Assembly (NCBI GenBank): GCA_963971285.1
Contig: OZ020262.1
Span: 4,094,082 to 4,158,081 of the forward strand
Length of the DNA: 64,000 bases
Direction of reading: 5' to 3'
Source: Astropecten irregularis
Taxonomy: Eukaryota; Echinodermata; Asteroidea; Paxillosida; Astropectinidae
Numbering within the stretch: position 1 is the stretch's first letter; each line of letters begins with the position of its first letter. Shown piece after piece: positions 21,624 through 57,301 of the stretch. The notes beneath the pieces are model-generated. The model was not told where the DNA came from and searched no databases. It saw nothing but the letters and a program-made list of their open reading frames with translations. The translations under genes were made by a program, and so were the position numbers.

Positions 21624-22630
21624 TATGAGTTACTACACCACAGTATTTTAGCAAACATTCTCACAGTGCATTCTCCATCATGCTAAATCTGCAGATAAAT
21701 ACAATTTCAAGATAAAATTTCCATTTTTTGGGCACCCTTGTTGTTTTGAGAGTAACACATCCTCAATTTTATCAATAATATTGTGCACCATCTCCCCAAG
21801 TATTACTAGCAGTGTAAAATGCCTAAATGAGAAGTGTAGTTACTTTTTATATAAATTTGATGCAAAAGAATAATATTTTCAAAGGATTATGTATTTTAAT
21901 TATAAATAATGAAAAAAAAGAAAGACAATTTTGTTGTTATTTTTTTCGAGTCAGCGCTTTTTTTGCTGAAGTAGTCATTACAAGCCATTGTTTTGTTTTT
22001 TCTTGTTAAGCTGGTTTTTTTGTTTTCCCGTTAAATATCTGAGTCTTTTTTGCGGTAGCGTTAGTTTGTTTGATACATTTTGTACATATAAACGATGATG
22101 ATTTCTTAAAATGTGTCGTTTTTTCGGATGGTCTGTATTTCCCAAGCAATGTGTGCTTATATACATACCGAGTATAAATGCTTGCACCGTGTACAAAAAC
22201 TGTCATATGTGAAGCATAATTGGTAACTAATTACTAACTTAGCTTAAAAAGTAAACGCTACCGACTTAACCTTTTCACTGAGAGTGAAGTTGAACAGTCT
22301 CTATAAAGAAAATATATATTTGCGATGGAGAAGGGAACAAGTCCGTATTAAATAATAGGAAATCTCAAAATTGTTACATCAAGATTTTTAGTAATAAGGA
22401 CTAAACATTTGGAAATAGGCTTCAGTATTCATTTAGTTTGTATTGCATGAGTCATGATCAGATGTGCAACTTTCCTTGGATCAGCAGATTTCCATTTTTT
22501 CACATTGAAAAGCGAAAAGCACCGTAGAAAGTGTGGTAAAGATTGGAATTTCCTCGTTTTTGTGTGTGTTAAGTCCAAGTTGCATGTTACATGCATGTAA
22601 AGTCAGGTCTTAACAAAATCGAGACATGGT

Positions 22631-22746
22631 GCCTGTTTGTTTAACGCACATGATCCCAGATTTGCGGATCCATGTCCTATGCAGGGTACGCTACAATAGG
22701 ATCAGGATAATTAGAATCCGTGATCCTGTGCGTTAAACAAACAGGC
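22631..22746. mobile_element. 116-bp hairpin MITE, GCCTGTTTGTTTAACGCAC
   Basis: GCCTGTTTGTTTAACGCACA at the left mirrors TGTGCGTTAAACAAACAGGC at the right (20 bp perfect), with inner GGATC-containing arms also complementary. Almost the whole unit can fold back. Copies at 51251-51369 and 55389-55509. Confidence 0.88.
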
Positions 22747-24910
22747 CCTATGTGATGAGGGGTTAACTTGCGACTTTTGTCGAATTTGCTGAGCTGAAAA
22801 CAGTTTTGAAAATTTGTGATGAGACTCAAGTTTTTACATAACGGAAGGTTTCAAGGTATAACAGACGTAATTGTTTATGTTTTGTTGTGAAAAAGAACGA
22901 CAAATGCCACTTTTTGTTTATTCTTAGCCATGGGTGATAGGAATTGGAAGAAAATGCATTCAGTGAAATTGTGCAGTTTTTGTTTTAATTACTAGAGGAA
23001 AAACTGATGTGAAAAATCTAAAAACCCTGAACTGTTTTGTTTTTAACATTGTCAGGACATTCTGTGTATAATAATTAATGAGTAAGTAATAATACGATAT
23101 GCTAATGAGCATAATGTCTGTTTCAGAGTTTACAGTTACAAAACGATGACAAAAAAATTATAAAAATTTCACTTTGTGTGCAAAACAAACAATTTCAATA
23201 CTTGTGAAGCAGTGACGATTGTACATGTGATTATAAGTGCCATGGGTTTATGTACTTTTGCTGCGACATTAAGTAAAAAAACTAAAACAAATATATTGTA
23301 TTGGTGGATACTTTTGACTTTAAGAAAGTCTAAAATGTGTTGGTGTTTTTGATCACTCCAGTGGGTAGTCTGGTGCCCAGATTAGAGTATAGAGTTGGCT
23401 AGTGGTAGAGTAGTGTGAGGTCAGGATATAGACTAATCCATTTGGTCTAGTGTCAGTCTGGTCGGAAACAGCTTGTGCTAATCTGGCGACTTTTAATCAG
23501 TTTGATTTGAGACACATCGGACGGTAGCTACCGAATAAAATTTGCAAATCGTTTGATGCGGCACTCTGTTGCTATGGTTGTTGCCTAGCAATGAAGATGT
23601 TTAAGATGGCATTTTACTGAATTGCCAGACAGAGCAAATGTGTGGCTTTTAAACCCTTAACGCTTTCAAACGGTCAGCACTGGACATATAACAGGCATGC
23701 AACTTTTCCTCGGATCAGCTGATTTCCTCGTTTTTCTCATCACACTCATGTCATTGAAAATACCCACAAAACACTGCACTAAATCTTGTAAAGGTGTTTT
23801 GGGCATAAATAAATACCCTTTGAAAGCAGTGGCAGCCACTTGTTTTAAATCTCAAAACGCTCTCTGTTGGGAGTGTTGGGCACCGGTTCAGTCCCATAGG
23901 TTTTGTGCACAGGGTGCCAACGTGATGTCCGTCAGTAGAACTTTCCCTGTACTGGACTGTAGTGGAAACATACAAACCTAAAACTACTGGAGTGATCTGT
24001 TAAACACACTGTGACTCTTTTTTGATTAAAAAAAACAAACATTATTAATATGTAAAAAAAAATTAATAATAATAATTGTAGCTTTATTCTGTAAAAAAAC
24101 AAACAAACATTGTTTCAAGTGTTGGAGAGTGTAGTATATAGCTTTGATATATATTCCAGGCAGATGTATGGTACGTGTAGCAGTGGTAGATTGCAATGGA
24201 GGTATATATAGTACCCGATTTTGTTTTCTCATGTGACAGCTCGGGCTAAAAAGAGAGTGTACTGAAGTGTTTTTTGACAAATATTTGGCAGTTTGCAAGC
24301 AAATGGTACGGATTGACAGTTTTGAAAATGACACAAGTTTCCAATATTTGTCGCTGGAGGATCGAGTATTCTTTCAAATCTTTCAGGATTTTTCACACAA
24401 CAAACAAAAATCAACAGGAAAATGAAAGGGAGGGATCGGAAGGACCAAAGATAATAGGAATTTTTGCTTGCTTAACTTTGGCCAAATTGTTATTTGATCG
24501 CTACACTCCTTATACTAGCTCTAAGATCACGTTAGTTTCTGAACCAAATATTAAAGATTACTAAAGAGTAAAGACTTAATTGTACTTTCCATGCAGTGAA
24601 TGTTCCATAAAAAAGATATTCAGTATAAATTATAGCTAGTGGTAACATAGTTCTGGTCTATTTCCCCCTAAAATGGCATTGTCATATTGCCCTATACCAA
24701 ATACTAGCGCACAGTGACTATTGCCCCATAATAGATGCAATAGCAAGTATAGTAACATAGTTTGTAGTGATTCATTCCAATAGCATTGGTTATATTGACC
24801 TGAAATAACTGTTAATAATCCACAATTGATACAGTTACTGATGGTATCTTGTTCCACTTCTAATAAATTCCCAGTGTATCTTTACTTGCATGTTCTTGTC
24901 CTCTTGTCAT

Positions 24911-24970
24911 TTAGCCTTTGAGAAAGATCCTGCTAGGATCGAAATGCATCAGGCCCTCCTAACTCCAAGC
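24911..24970 (+). repeat. GAGAAAGATCCTGCTAGGATC dispersed repeat
   Basis: Contains GAGAAAGATCCTGCTAGGAT and CAGGCCCTCCTAACTCCAAG, preceded by a TGTTCTTGTCCTCTTGTCAT stretch shared with 62720-62745 in reverse. Confidence 0.65.
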
Positions 24971-25439
24971 AATTCATTTCCAGTGCATTTATCTATCAGG
25001 TCTTATATTTCGTATGGCCGCTCATTATCAGAGGAAAATAGAATAAAGGAAATGGCTGAACCCAATTCAGTTGAGCTGTGAACCAGCCGTAAGCAGTATA
25101 CACTAACTGTGCTTTTTTAGCTGGTGACCTATATTTGGCATGTTACTAAAGGTGTACATGTAATGTCAGGGCAGTATGACAAATGCCATTCATTTTATGG
25201 TTCAATACAAATCGTCCATCACTTTGTGTAGTATTTGACCACTCTCTCTGGAAAAAAGCTTAATAAAGAAATATGTCACTGCAGCAAAGTATTTCAAAAT
25301 ATCCGGCTTGATGAAAGTGTCCTTATTCTAACCCTGTGTCTTAATTATGCAGCAATTGTGGTGTATGCAGCGGCCATCTTTGATTTTGCAGATATGGGAA
25401 ATATGTTAAACCTGTTTAAAAACATTGTCTAAAAGTGAA

Positions 25440-26345
25440 AGAAACAACTTGGAAGCATAACAACAGCAATATTATAGTGACTTTGAAGGCAATGGAATTG
25501 ATTTCAAGACATGTCCAAAAAAGGTGAAAATCAGCAAAAATGGCAAGGGGTACGTACCCCTTGCCGTTTTTGTCAATTTTGGCCCAAATTTACTTTTTTT
25601 CTGTAATTGACTGGGGATGCACTATTGGATGTCTACAAGTGAAATAAACAAAATAATTTCAAGCATATAAAAACAGCAATATTAGTGTCTCAGAAGGCAA
25701 TGGAATTGTGAAAGTTTGCAAAAATGGCAAGGGGTACCCCTTGTCGTTTTTGTCAATTTTGGCCCAAAATGTACTTTTTTGTGATTGATCAAGAATGCCC
25801 TATTGATGTCTTAAAGTGAAAAAAAACCCTTTGAAGCAGCAATATTAGTCTCTCAAAAGGCAATGGAATTGATTTCATGACATGTAAAAAAATGGTGGAA
25901 ATGGGCAAAAATTGCAAGGGGTACCCCTTGCTGTTTTTGTCAATTTTGGCCCCAATTTTTTTCTTCATGTAATTGATCGCAAATGCCCTATTTGATGTAC
26001 ACAAGTAAAAGAAACAACTTTAAAGCATAAAAACAGCAATATTGGTGTCTCAGAAGGCAATGGAATTGATTTCATGACATGTCAAAAAACGGTGGAAATC
26101 GGCAAAAATGGCAAGGGGTACCCCTTGCCGTTTTTGTAATTTTTGGCCCAAAATTGAGTTTTTCTGTTATTGATCGGGAATGTCTTAAAGTGAAAAAAGA
26201 AACAAATTTTAAGCATAAAAACAGCAATATTAGTGTCTCAGAAGGCAATGGAATTTATTTCATGACATGTCAAAAAACATTGTGAAATTCGGCAAAATTG
26301 CAAGGGGTATCCCTTGCTGTTTTTGTCAATTTTGGCCAAAAATTG
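25440..26345. repeat. ~190-bp tandem array with a central palindrome
   Basis: Five units share CAGCAATATTAGTGTCTCAG, AAGGCAATGGAATTGATTTC and TTTTGTCAATTTTGGCCC. Each carries a hairpin around GCAAGGGGTACCCCTTGC, beginning at 25543, 25727, 25914, 26111 and 26300, so periods are 184, 187, 197 and 189 bp. The first palindrome has an ACGT insertion at its centre, and the last has one change. No coding capacity. Confidence 0.93.
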
Positions 26346-26821
26346 CACATCTAATCAAATTATTATCATCTATAATGTCTAGCTGCCTTTATACCGGCAA
26401 CTGCACAAATTTCACGTTTGTACACACTGCAGGGAACTTGCATATAAAATTCACAAACTGTTAACATGCCCATAGCCATTAAAATCTTATATCGCTCGGT
26501 GTCTGGTTCCCTGAAGGCATGATGCATATCTCAGTGCTGACTTCTAAATCTGTCCAACTGCTACCAGCCTAACACTTCTTGCAAGCCTTCAAATCTGGCT
26601 GTTTAATTACAGAGCTCAAAAACAAAGACAACTGAAGGGGTTATGAATGTAGTGCTACTAAGCTGTTCTATGGTTATAAGTATAATCTTGCCATGTAAAT
26701 ACAATTTGAAGATAAGGGGAGTGCGTATATAGGGATTGGGTTTGTATTTTAAAGCCGCTTGTACTCCAACAAAAAGAAGGAATAATCATCAAATAACAAC
26801 AAGGGAAACTGTCTAGATTCA

Positions 26822-26950
26822 TTTTCTAATAAGCCATTGAAAGGTGAACAAGAAAATTGACTGGAGCAGGATTTGAACCTCTGACCACCAAGAATACTAT
26901 AACTAGTGCTCTACCAACTGAGCTATCCAGCCTTATGTTGGCCGAGTCCC
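26822..26950 (-). repeat. tRNA-derived SINE (family 1), reverse, 3' flank split
   Basis: On the minus strand: GGCTGGATAGCTCAGTTGGT (A box) then GGTTCAAATCCTGCTCCAGT (B box) and the CTTGTTCACCTTTCAATGG tail. The flanking sequence usually next to the SINE is cut by the element at 26951-27139. Confidence 0.85.
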
Positions 26951-27139
26951 AATAGCGCTCCGCACTTGCGCTAAAAATAGCAGGCTAAATGCTGTGACGT
27001 CACACCGGATCTCAGACAAACATTGCAACCATGCAAACGTGTGCATGCATGGTGTACACTATGTGTGTGAGTAAATGATTTTGTACATGCGCACGCTAGC
27101 CAAATCACTCATGTGACGTCATTAGTGCGGAGCGCTATT
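26951..27139. mobile_element. AATAGCGCTCCGCACT MITE inserted beside a SINE
   Basis: Left AATAGCGCTCCGCACTTGCG, right AGTGCGGAGCGCTATT; 14-16 bp inverted. Interior contains TGACGTCA twice (about 26995 and 27115), a CRE-type palindrome. Copies at 10321-10500, 52258-52395 and 54681-54843. Confidence 0.88.
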
Positions 27140-27683
27140 AACTAGTCAAATAATATAATAAAATAACCACAAGGGAAACTGTCATTGAAAAGTGAACAAA
27201 GAAAAATTGACTCAGGAGGTCGCCAGGTCGAATCCCGCTCCAGTAAATCTTCACTTTTCAAATGTCTTTGTTGGTTTGCCAGTCAGAAGCCATGAAACCA
27301 TTACACAGTCTTCCGTATAGCTACCATCAACCACACACAGGCTGTACATAATAGTTACCAATTTTTGTTTTGAATTTCTTTAATTGGCACATTTAATTTC
27401 AACTCAATTTCAACATTTCTTTTTAAAATTGCAATCAACATTGCTATAAACTTGTTATAAACTAACAATTGAACATAATTAAAATCCCGCTCAAATTTTA
27501 AATTTTTCATCAGTAACACAAAAACAAATATATATAGTTTTTATATAATTCCAATTACGTTATTTCTAAGCAACATTAATTGAATATCATGAATACAAAC
27601 ACAGCTGATCAAAAATATACATTTTGATTTCTTTTACAAAAATCAGATATATTTCAGATTGGCAGAAAAACTATATGTAAACA

Positions 27684-28327
27684 GATTGCGCAGCCAATGT
27701 TTACTGGCCATCACATGACTTATAGTGGGTATTTTTCAGCAGAAATGTGCAAAGAAGAATGTGGACGATACAATAGTCTTCTTTGCTTGTTTTCATCGGT
27801 ACTCTGCACCAAATGAGATCATAAAATATCATAGAGCTATATTAAAATAACTAGAGTGCTAGCTCCGTGTTCTTTGTGCGTAGACACTTTGAAGCCATCC
27901 TGGGCGCAGTCATTTTGAATTTGAGTGCGCATCTGTGGAACAAGAAAACTTTTATTGGAATGCCTTTCGAAGAGTGTACTCTTATGCAACGCGCAAGTTA
28001 GTATTTGAACGGTACCGGTAGCGCGTCTTGATGACGCTTGCAATCATTGCATGACTGAAGTGCAGAGCGTGTGCGCGCACTGCGCTAAAATGAAACGTGC
28101 ATTTACCGAAGGTGTGTCGGATTTCGGGCATATTGGGCTTCGATACCACACCTGTATAGAACACAAACGCAGATATGCAAATAGACGTACAAAAGATCAC
28201 AAACATGGATGCGCCAAGCAGGCATCAATCTGTACACAGAGCTAGCACTCAAGTAATTTTAATATAGCTCTATGACAAATACCCACTATAAGTCACATGA
28301 TGGCACGTAAACATTGGTTGCGCAATC
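27684..28327. mobile_element. Inverted-repeat element with two-tier arms, ~644 bp
   Basis: Outer arms 27684-27734 and 28277-28327 (51 bp, about five mismatches; GATTGCGCA…ATAGTGGGTATTT). Inner arms 27830-27865 and 28239-28274 (36 bp, two mismatches). On the right the two arms are 2 bp apart, on the left 95 bp apart, so the left arm carries an insertion (27735-27829) that has its own 10-bp stem (GCAAAGAAGA / TCTTCTTTGC). The centre has short open frames on both strands that I do not recognise. Confidence 0.85.
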
Positions 28328-28520
28328 AGTCTATTGAAAGTAATTTAAAAATCTTTGGTTTGGCAACAGTTTAAATTTATACAGCTATAAACATGAATAC
28401 TGATTTTTATAGAAATTTGAGATAAAGTATAGAAAATAGTTAAAAACTGAAAAATAAAATGTGTATATGAAACATAGTCATTAATTTTCTGTTTAACAAC
28501 TTCATGACAGGTTTCGCTCT

Positions 28521-28735
28521 CAGTGCGGAGGCAATTTTTTAGAGCTGCTTAAGCGAAAAATTTCTAGGCTAACCTTGAGTTTTTTTTCTGCTAACGCGCT
28601 ACCATATGCATTCTGCAGAAAATCCTTGCTTAGTGTAGTAAGAAAGAAAACTCTCCCGTGAAATACGCTAACTGCATTTCACTAACAAGTGAAGAATGTT
28701 TGCTTACGGTAACGGATTATGATGAAATTGGGCCC
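28521..28735 (-). mobile_element. GGGCCCAATTTCAT MITE, diverged reverse copy
   Basis: The right end ACGGATTATGATGAAATTGGGCCC and interior CATATGCATTCTGCAG match the family in reverse. The left end has decayed. Confidence 0.7.
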
Positions 28736-28973
28736 GGTTCTACCCTACATCATTTGCATTGAAGTAAACACAATGACTAAAAATGAGCCTAAATACACTG
28801 AGGCTGAGTTGCATTAATTAAATTTTGCACAAGATTTACAAACTGAAAAAAAAACTTTGAAAGCTGTAAAATTAAGTCTTGATTCAATATTGAAAGTATA
28901 CATCTCAGTAATACACACTTTACAAGGTTTTAACTTCAAATGCTGAATTAAATTTTAAAATGCCAACTGTCTG

Positions 28974-28979
28974 TTTATT
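28974..28979 (-). terminator. Possible ACSL polyadenylation signal
   Basis: AATAAA on the minus strand about 1.0 kb past the ACSL stop. It is the first canonical hexamer I noticed downstream; no transcript evidence, so this is weak. Confidence 0.25.
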
Positions 28980-29570
28980 TATATGAGACAACATTGGCTC
29001 TTACAAATTACAGCGGGCAGTAGCGTATCTAGGGGGTGGGTGCCAAGGGCGCCAAAAAAGCGAAGGCCAAAAAAAGAAAAAAAGCTGTATTGTTGAAGTT
29101 ATTGGAAATCTCATCCAATGAACAAAGAAAGAAAGATTCAAATTTCAAATTGTCTGATTTCTTTTTTCATCATTGCATCAGAAGTTGGAATGGTCCCTTC
29201 TCAGCCTGTCAATCAAACTATGCACTTTGACCAATTAGAGGACGCCTTTCAATCAGGTGACCATGAAAGCCTCGGTCAAACTCAGTCACATGCTGTATGT
29301 AAAACACATACGATATGTGAACAGGGCATAAGAGCAAAGCCAGAACGCTCCATTACAGGAACAATTTTAGTGCTTGCCTCGTGCGCCGTTTCCTCTTGAA
29401 ACGCCACTGACAAAATTTGAGGGCTACGAAGGCCGGCTCTGTATAAAAGTATGAAAGGTGAATTCTTAAAGTTTTTTCCAAAAATATACCATGATCACAA
29501 TTTGTACAAATTCAGGAAAGAAATTGAGGCACGTACGTAATGTCTCTTAATACTCAAAGCTCACACTTAA

Positions 29571-29926
29571 AGGTACTATCATACTTTGGTAAGAAACCAA
29601 AACAGAAATGTTCACAGATTTACGTATAACTTACAGGGTATGAAGATGGTAATGGTAGAAACATACTGTTCGAATTTTTCCGCCTGAAATGGTGCATTTA
29701 TCCAGAAATTAGTAAAACAACGACCGAAAATCTTTTTGATCTTTTACAGACCAAAAATAAAAGAGAAAAGACTTAAGAAATACTGTGGCTGTTTTTTACT
29801 GTTTTCTCAAAAAGTGGGTACCATATTGGACTGAATTTTTCACAAATGACTGTTACTGTATCTGTCTTGATACTGTTGCCCATGAATCTGTATTTCTTTG
29901 ACAAAAACCAAAGTATGATACTACCT
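29571..29926 (+). mobile_element. TTAA-flanked MITE, copy D, in the probable ACSL 3' UTR
   Basis: Left AGGTACTATCATACTTTGG, right CCAAAGTATGATACTACCT, with exact TTAA on both sides (29567-29570, 29927-29930). It sits 67 bp beyond the ACSL stop codon, antisense to it. Confidence 0.9.
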
Positions 29927-29993
29927 TTAAAGACAGTGGCAGGGACTTGAGCTGTAAAGATTTGACTTTAGTCTGGTTCCGGTAGGATCTCAT

Positions 29994-53617
<23,624 letters not shown>

Positions 53618-54384
53618 CTTGGCCTGGTGAGGTTCTTCTTAGACTGCAACTGCAAAAAAAATCCATCAACCGTAAAAATCTTTAACCATAGACGAAAACT
53701 TTTTTCCGTCATATTCGTTCAAATTCAAATTTTCATTCAATTCCAAAAAGAATGTTGAAAGAAAACTCAAAAGTAAGGAAAAACTTACGGTAGGCAGAAA
53801 AATGCGGCAATTTCAAGAAAAAGGAAAGTTAATCAGTCGTTCACCCACTTAGGTCTTCGTTTTGATTTGTAGCTTAGCCAAAATATGAAACTTTACGCAA
53901 GCTGTAGAAATTGAGTAGACTTTTGGAAGGTCACTGGAATGTGGAGTGACTGTTGTAATGCACAATATCAGATAGTGGTCAGGCTTACGTGTACATGTAT
54001 ACCACTGTGATAAGGTTAGGCTCATTGACAATAACAGCTACTCGCTCTATTTACTTGGTAGAAATGCAAATATCAAAGTGCAACAATTGCACACATGCTC
54101 ATCATGCACTTGGCATGACAAAGTTCAGTCATTATAAACGTGTTACTAAAGTTAACATGTAGTTTGTCGTGTGGATAGTTTGTGTTTTCTTGCTCAAACA
54201 CAGGTCATCGGACTACATCGGTAGCCTGGGCTGTATATACTCCCCAGTGAGTTGAGATAGTTTCAGGAATGTAAATTATGGCCCGATGACCAGGGATAAT
54301 AAAAAAAGTTGTAATGCGCAGTAAAGTATATTCATATAGTAGCTGCACAATATAAATGTCCTATATTATTATTATTATTATTAT

Positions 54385-54625
54385 CAACTCCATGGGGAGT
54401 ATACAGCACTGGCTGCTGTAAAGCGCACGAAGGCTAATTAAGCACACACATATCTACACTCGCAGGTACCCATTTACTCCTGGGTGAAGAGTGTGACAAA
54501 GCGTCTTGCTTAAGGACACAAGGAAGCACCACTAGTCCATGGCTGGATTCGAACCCACAATCTGTAGATTGACCACAATTGACCCTGATGAGTACAACAC
54601 ATGAGGCCACAGCACCCCACATGCC
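54385..54625 (-). repeat. tRNA-like SINE, family 2, with an inverted second fragment
   Basis: Matches 32055-32298 and 62215-62470 in order. A fragment of the same unit in the other orientation lies at 54214-54300 (GGGCTGTATATACTCCCCAG), making a head-to-head pair. Confidence 0.75.
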
Positions 54626-54680
54626 CCACTAGAATGACAATTTAGATGAATGCTCTCAGCAACTTCATAGTTCATGACCG

Positions 54681-54843
54681 AATAGGGCACCATGTTCCAG
54701 CTATTTTACGGCCTTTATATCGACAGCTATAGTTACCCAGATTTCTGACAAATTTCACAATGTTTACGTGTAAGTTAATTGGGCAACGTGCGACTTGTTT
54801 ATCTAAACATCTGAATGTAACATCACAAGCGCGGAGCACTATT
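54681..54843. mobile_element. AATAGGGC MITE
   Basis: Starts AATAGGGCACC, ends GCGCGGAGCACTATT; interior CCTTTATATCGACAGCTATAG and GTAAGTTAATTGGGCAACGT as in 10321-10500. Confidence 0.8.
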
Positions 54844-55388
54844 GCTACGAATTCCTGCAAAATGACAACTTGGTTTTCACTCAAGTTGTCACTGACATGC
54901 ATGAGTCATTGCAGCACAACTTTGGACTTCCGTAACTTTATAACCCTCCACAGCCAAAATTGTCCAAATTCTGGGCAAAAAACTGTTGTTTCCTTTATAA
55001 AAATTTTACAATATGGGTTAAATTTCACACCCGCACAAATGCTCCCCCACAATCCATCTCTACAATAGCCTAATTTTCAACCATGGCACTCGAGACAGTC
55101 TAGACATTAAGTCCCAGACAGAACACTTGAACTTTATTAAGAGGCTTGATGGCCCAGCGTGTCAAAAACGTGCCATTGCAACAATAGTGCCAGACGGTTT
55201 TTAAAGTGGGAAAGTAGGGGAAAACTTGTTTAAGTTATGTGTAAAATTTTATTCCGACAAAAAAAGCTTGTTGACGATGTTGACTTATAAAGAGTCAGGG
55301 GTGGTGGGGAAGGGTGGGGGTGGGGGGGGGAAGGGGACAGCCCAATACAAAAAGAGGAACCTCGAAAAATGTAAGGTAGAGTGTTTGG

Positions 55389-55509
55389 GCCTGTTTGTTT
55401 CAGTCACGAGATCAGTGATCCTGCTGATCCGGATCCCATTTTAGCAATATTATCCTGCATGGGACCTGGATCTGCAAGATCACTGATCGTGTGCCTGAAA
55501 CGAACAGGC
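55389..55509. mobile_element. GCCTGTTTGTTT hairpin MITE
   Basis: GCCTGTTTGTTTCAGTCACG at left, CGTGTGCCTGAAACGAACAG at right. 121 bp, fully foldable. Confidence 0.85.
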
Positions 55510-55794
55510 TCTTGGACTTTGACAGATTCAAGAACGTTTCCAGACAAAATGCTCTGTAAAATAAGATAAGAAAAGTCACATTCAAAGTGCTAATTGTTCC
55601 GGCTGAAGATGATGAATAGTTACCAGATTGACGAGACAAAAAGGTCAATGGGACATCATGCATAAATACATGATATTTTATTTCAACCAAAGTAATGATT
55701 GATGGGATGTTGATAAGTTAGGGTTAAGGAACTATTTCGTATTTACGGAATCATGAAATAAACTGTTATTTTAAGCCTTAAGTTAATGTTTAAG

Positions 55795-55920
55795 GAAAAA
55801 CCGACTACATTAATTTTTTCACTTTGAAGGTGAGCAAAGAAAATTGATTGAAGCAGGATTTGAACCTGTGACCTCTGAAAAAAACTAACTACCAACTAGA
55901 TCGATCTATCCATCCCTATG
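55795..55920 (-). repeat. tRNA-derived SINE (family 1), diverged
   Basis: TTTGAAGGTGAGCAAAGAAA, GAAGCAGGATTTGAACCTGT and GATCTATCCATCCCTA in reverse. Confidence 0.75.
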
Positions 55921-56264
55921 TCCCTCAAATCCCAGTCCCCATGTTTGATCTAGGGTTACGATTATCGCAAATAGTATGTCCCCACACATTATTAACATTT
56001 GGTAGTTTCAACTGATGCCCCTGAAGTGAAATCAGCTCGATCTTGTTAATTGTAGTTACAATGATCATAACCCTCGATATGATTATGATCATTGCAATTA
56101 CTAGCCTTCCCTTGTATTTGTAACAATCATGGAATCTTGACTTATATTCCTCTATGTAACGACTATTGAATAACAACATAATAATACAATACCCTGTTTA
56201 ACTGTTACTGGTGGAACTGATTCTTGATGAGTAACTATCACTATGGACGGTCTACTGGTTTTAC

Positions 56265-56410
56265 AGTCACTTCGCCCATTTTCCACTTCGCCCACAACCA
56301 CTTCGCCCCCAACCACTTCGCCCACACGTCACTTCGCCCACGCGTCACTTCGCCCATTCACCACTTCGCCCACTGGCCACTTCGCCCACGCGTCACTTCG
56401 CCCACGCCGC
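56265..56410. repeat. Fold-back left arm: CACTTCGCCCA tandem repeats
   Basis: About nine units of 15-17 bp. The array is open in more than one frame, giving repetitive short peptides that are not genes. Confidence 0.93.
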
Positions 56411-56734
56411 CATACACAACATCCCATACATGAACAGCCGCAACATAACAGAGCACACACCGCAATTTATTTGTAAAATCTGAACATAATTATTGTGTGA
56501 TAGATAATTGGGTATATTTTTTCATGGAAGGTTGGGAAGGAAAGAGTCATTATAATGTTGTTATTATTATGAGTAATAATAGGTAAATATAGTAAGTAAA
56601 TAATTTAGTTTGGGAGTGCTTTTTATTGGGTATATAAATATTATTATAATTATGTTATTGCCTACGAATTGCATTCTAAATCTAGAAGTAATTGAAGGTG
56701 GGAATTCCTTCGTGGTCGGGGTTTGTGATAATTA

Positions 56735-57238
56735 GGCCACATAAAAAAAAAAAATTGTTTAGCGTCCACCTCTTCCAAATTTTCTAGGTAGGGAGGGAGG
56801 TTTTTATTTTTATTTTTTATTTTAAGGATAGAATGGCAACATGCCTGTGGAAGAAAAGATTCATGGTATTCATGGTCAGAAAACATGATTGGAAGATACT
56901 GAAGACCATAGAAGCTTTCAAGCTAGATATCTGACCATTGGAAATTTCAGTAGACTAGAGAAACCTAAGTAAAAGCATTAAAATATTATCAAATGTCCCT
57001 TCCGCTTAAATTTGTACATTTTTCGCATGCTGTGGCTTCTACCCCAGGTGGCCTTCATGATGTTTAGTCCAAAAATTACGGTAGATATTAGCGCACACTG
57101 CTTCTACATACAAGAAATAATTGTTTCCCCCAATATTTATTTTTTTTGAGACAAATAAAAAAAAAAAAAAAAATCCAGGTCGGGCTCATATCGGAGGTCG
57201 GGCGGGGACGCTAAACAAGTAATTTTTTTTATGTGGCC
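56735..57238. mobile_element. Second element nested in the fold-back element
   Basis: Left GGCCACATAAAAAAAAAAAA then TTGTTTAGCGTCC, right GGACGCTAAACAAG then TTTTATGTGGCC, about 33 bp inverted; TTA on both sides (56732-56734, 57239-57241). A 3-bp TTA/TAA target and GGC ends suit PIF/Harbinger MITEs (inference). 504 bp, no gene. Confidence 0.85.
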
Positions 57239-57301
57239 TTAGCTTATTCGTTGTTAAACTTTGTTTATACTGTACATGTATTTAAAATTGCGTTGGTAAT
57301 T

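Larger units (their letters stand above)
18353..29993. other. Gene-poor spacer between THAP exon and ACSL 3' end
   Basis: No conserved exons recognised. Holds MITEs (18554-18797, 21313-21623, 22631-22746, 26951-27139, 27684-28327, 28521-28735, 29571-29926), SINE fragments, a poly(C)/poly(A) tract (19223-19255) and the ~190-bp array (25440-26345). The last kilobase or so should be ACSL 3' UTR. Confidence 0.55.

Noticed and set aside
28051..28245. 64-codon frame with Cys and His
   Set aside because: It lies inside an inverted-repeat element and its Cys/His spacing fits no zinc finger I know.
29036..29399. Lys-rich and other short frames near 29.1 kb
   Set aside because: The sequence shows low-complexity and repeat-like character, no splice-supported conservation.
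56224..56476. HFAH-type repetitive short frames
   Set aside because: They are translations of the fold-back arm tandem repeats.
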